Source: Planctomycetota bacterium
GTDB lineage: Bacteria; Planctomycetota; UBA1135; JALUZX01
Assembly (NCBI GenBank): GCA_027011425.1
Contig: JALUZX010000799.1
Span: 1-5,576 of the forward strand
DNA length: 5,576 bases
Direction of reading: 5' to 3'
In this document: piece by piece, positions 4,924 to 5,576 of the stretch
How positions within the stretch are numbered: the stretch's first letter is position 1
Layout: every line of letters starts with the position of its first letter
Position numbers and translations under genes: made by a program
The notes under the pieces: model-generated
Told to the model about the DNA's origin: nothing
Seen by the model: the letters and a program-made list of their open reading frames with translations, nothing else
Database searches by the model: none

Positions 4924-5401
4924 CAGGGAGATTCTGGAAGAGTTGAGGGAACTGGCGCCGAGGAAGTCCCCTCCCGTATTGAAAGAGCGGATCCTTGGAG
5001 CGGGGAGGGCCCGGGCGGCCCGGATCCGGGCCCGCAGAAGGGGGCGGCTCCTGGCGGCCGCTGCGGTCCTCCTCTTGCTTGGGGCCATCGCCTGGGGCCC
5101 CGGGGGAAGGGAAAATGGTCCCGAACCAACACGGGCCCTGGCGGTTGCGGCCCGTTCCGCACTCCTGGAAACGGAGGCCCGAAAGGCCCTCCTGGCGGCC
5201 CGGATCTCCAGGCTGGAACGGCTGGCCTCCTCCCTGCCGGGCAAGTCCGCCCACCTGAAGGCCCTGGAGAAGCTCCGCCGGGAACTGGACCGCCTGGCCC
5301 TTCCCCTCTCCCTTCCGGGGAAGAGGAAGGCGGAAGCAGAGAAGAAAGACACGAAGAAATCCTGGATTCCGAATGAGAACGGAGGTTTGCGCCATGTCTA
5401 G
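4916..5401 (+). CDS. Single-pass membrane protein, candidate anti-sigma factor
   Basis: This 161-residue protein matches no family I recognise. An acidic/charged N-terminus (1-28) is followed by a strongly basic stretch (31-44), then one membrane helix (about 45-60, LLAAAAVLLLLGAIAW). A periplasmic part follows, with a long Leu/Ala/Arg heptad-like helix (78-128, probable coiled coil) and a Lys-rich tail (136-148). The positive-inside rule places the N-terminus in the cytoplasm. Its start inside the sigma gene (8-base overlap; GGAGAGG at 4899-4905 as SD) is the usual place for an anti-sigma factor. It has no Cys, so it cannot be a zinc-binding (HxxxCxxC) anti-sigma, and the short cytoplasmic part would have to bind sigma by a simple helix, as CnrY-type proteins do. 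The stop overlaps the start of the following gene. Function is inferred from position and topology only. Confidence 0.82.
   Translation: MDDREILEELRELAPRKSPPVLKERILGAGRARAARIRARRRGRLLAAAAVLLLLGAIAWGPGGRENGPEPTRALAVAARSALLETEARKALLAARISRLERLASSLPGKSAHLKALEKLRRELDRLALPLSLPGKRKAEAEKKDTKKSWIPNENGGLRHV
5381..5385 (+). promoter_or_regulatory. Shine-Dalgarno of the terminal gene
   Basis: GGAGG ends 8 bases before ATG 5394. It lies inside the coding sequence of the membrane protein, so the third gene has its own strong ribosome site despite the 8-base overlap. This fixes the start at 5394 rather than the in-frame ATG at 5403. Confidence 0.75.
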
Positions 5402-5576
5402 AATGCTTGCGATCGGTTTGGTCCTGGGAACTCTTCTTTCCTGCGCCGCCGCCCAGGAGCGGCCTCCCGTGGAGCCTCCGCCCCCGCCGCCTCCCGGGAA
5501 GCGGGCCGAGGTTCCTCCTCCCCCTCCGCCGCCGGAGGAACGGAAACCTCCGGGGTTTCTGGAGAAAGTCCAGAGA
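5394..5576 (+). CDS. Proline-rich secreted or lipid-anchored protein (partial, 3' end off window)
   Basis: Sixty-one codons are visible with no stop before the window edge. Residues 1-17 (MSRMLAIGLVLGTLLSC) form a short signal sequence ending in a lipobox-like LLSC, so C17 may be lipidated; AAA just after (18-20) would also permit ordinary signal-peptidase cleavage. The mature start is extremely proline-rich: P28-34 and P41-47 are two runs of seven, separated by the charged linker GKRAEV, with further PP before GFLEKVQR (54-61). Such segments are usually extended spacers that hold a folded domain away from a membrane, or contacts for other proteins. Two seven-proline runs would normally need elongation factor P for efficient translation. 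It overlaps the membrane protein by 8 bases and is probably a periplasmic partner or sensor in the same signalling operon. The folded domain is not visible here. Confidence 0.78.
   Translation, partial: MSRMLAIGLVLGTLLSCAAAQERPPVEPPPPPPPGKRAEVPPPPPPPEERKPPGFLEKVQR

Noticed and set aside
4054..5395. Overlapping minus-strand open frames (4054-5352 and 4538-5395) over the sigma and membrane-protein genes
   Set aside because: No recognisable domains and Arg/Ser/Pro-rich composition typical of antisense reading of GC-rich genes; the + strand genes are convincing.
1..5576. CRISPR arrays, tRNA or rRNA genes, insertion sequences
   Set aside because: No spaced direct repeats, tRNA-like cloverleaf, rRNA-like stretch, transposase or terminal inverted repeats were seen.

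Overview
The window reads as a high-GC Gram-negative-type bacterial chromosome segment with all convincing genes on the + strand. The lipoprotein-like signal sequence and the single-pass membrane protein suggest an envelope with a periplasm. The sigma factor's region 4 ending (SPNTASSRYRYGIEKLK) resembles ECF sigma factors common in Planctomycetota, Acidobacteriota and related deep lineages. That taxonomic hint is weak and no phylum is claimed.

Region 1 (1-2268) is the tail of an exopolysaccharide-type operon: a NodB-family polysaccharide deacetylase overlaps a GT4 glycosyltransferase by four bases (ATGA). Its base composition is clearly lower (sampled lines 42-57% GC, many T-ending codons) than the rest of the window (sampled lines 67-78% GC), so this part may have a different history.

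Region 2 (2269-2942) is a 674-base stretch without a recognised gene family. It holds inverted repeats just after the glycosyltransferase, an AT-rich patch with a possible -10 box, and a leader that can fold so as to pair its Shine-Dalgarno (SD) sequence. A 106-codon ORF with one predicted membrane segment follows behind a near-perfect SD, and a very strong intrinsic terminator lies just after its stop. SD, ORF and terminator together look like a small independent transcription unit. Its product is unknown, and it is the most novel item here.

Region 3 (2943-4283) encodes an HD-domain phosphohydrolase of the COG1078/SAMHD1-like dNTPase group. It lies behind the terminator, so it needs its own promoter. 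The only good -10 hexamer would place the transcript start at the ATG, suggesting a leaderless mRNA.

Region 4 (4342-5576) is an overlapping three-gene module. It comprises an ECF sigma factor, a cysteine-free single-pass membrane protein in the position of an anti-sigma factor, and the start of a secreted or lipid-anchored protein with two seven-proline runs that continues off the window. The layout suggests an envelope-sensing sigma/anti-sigma/sensor operon, but only the sigma factor is recognisable by family.
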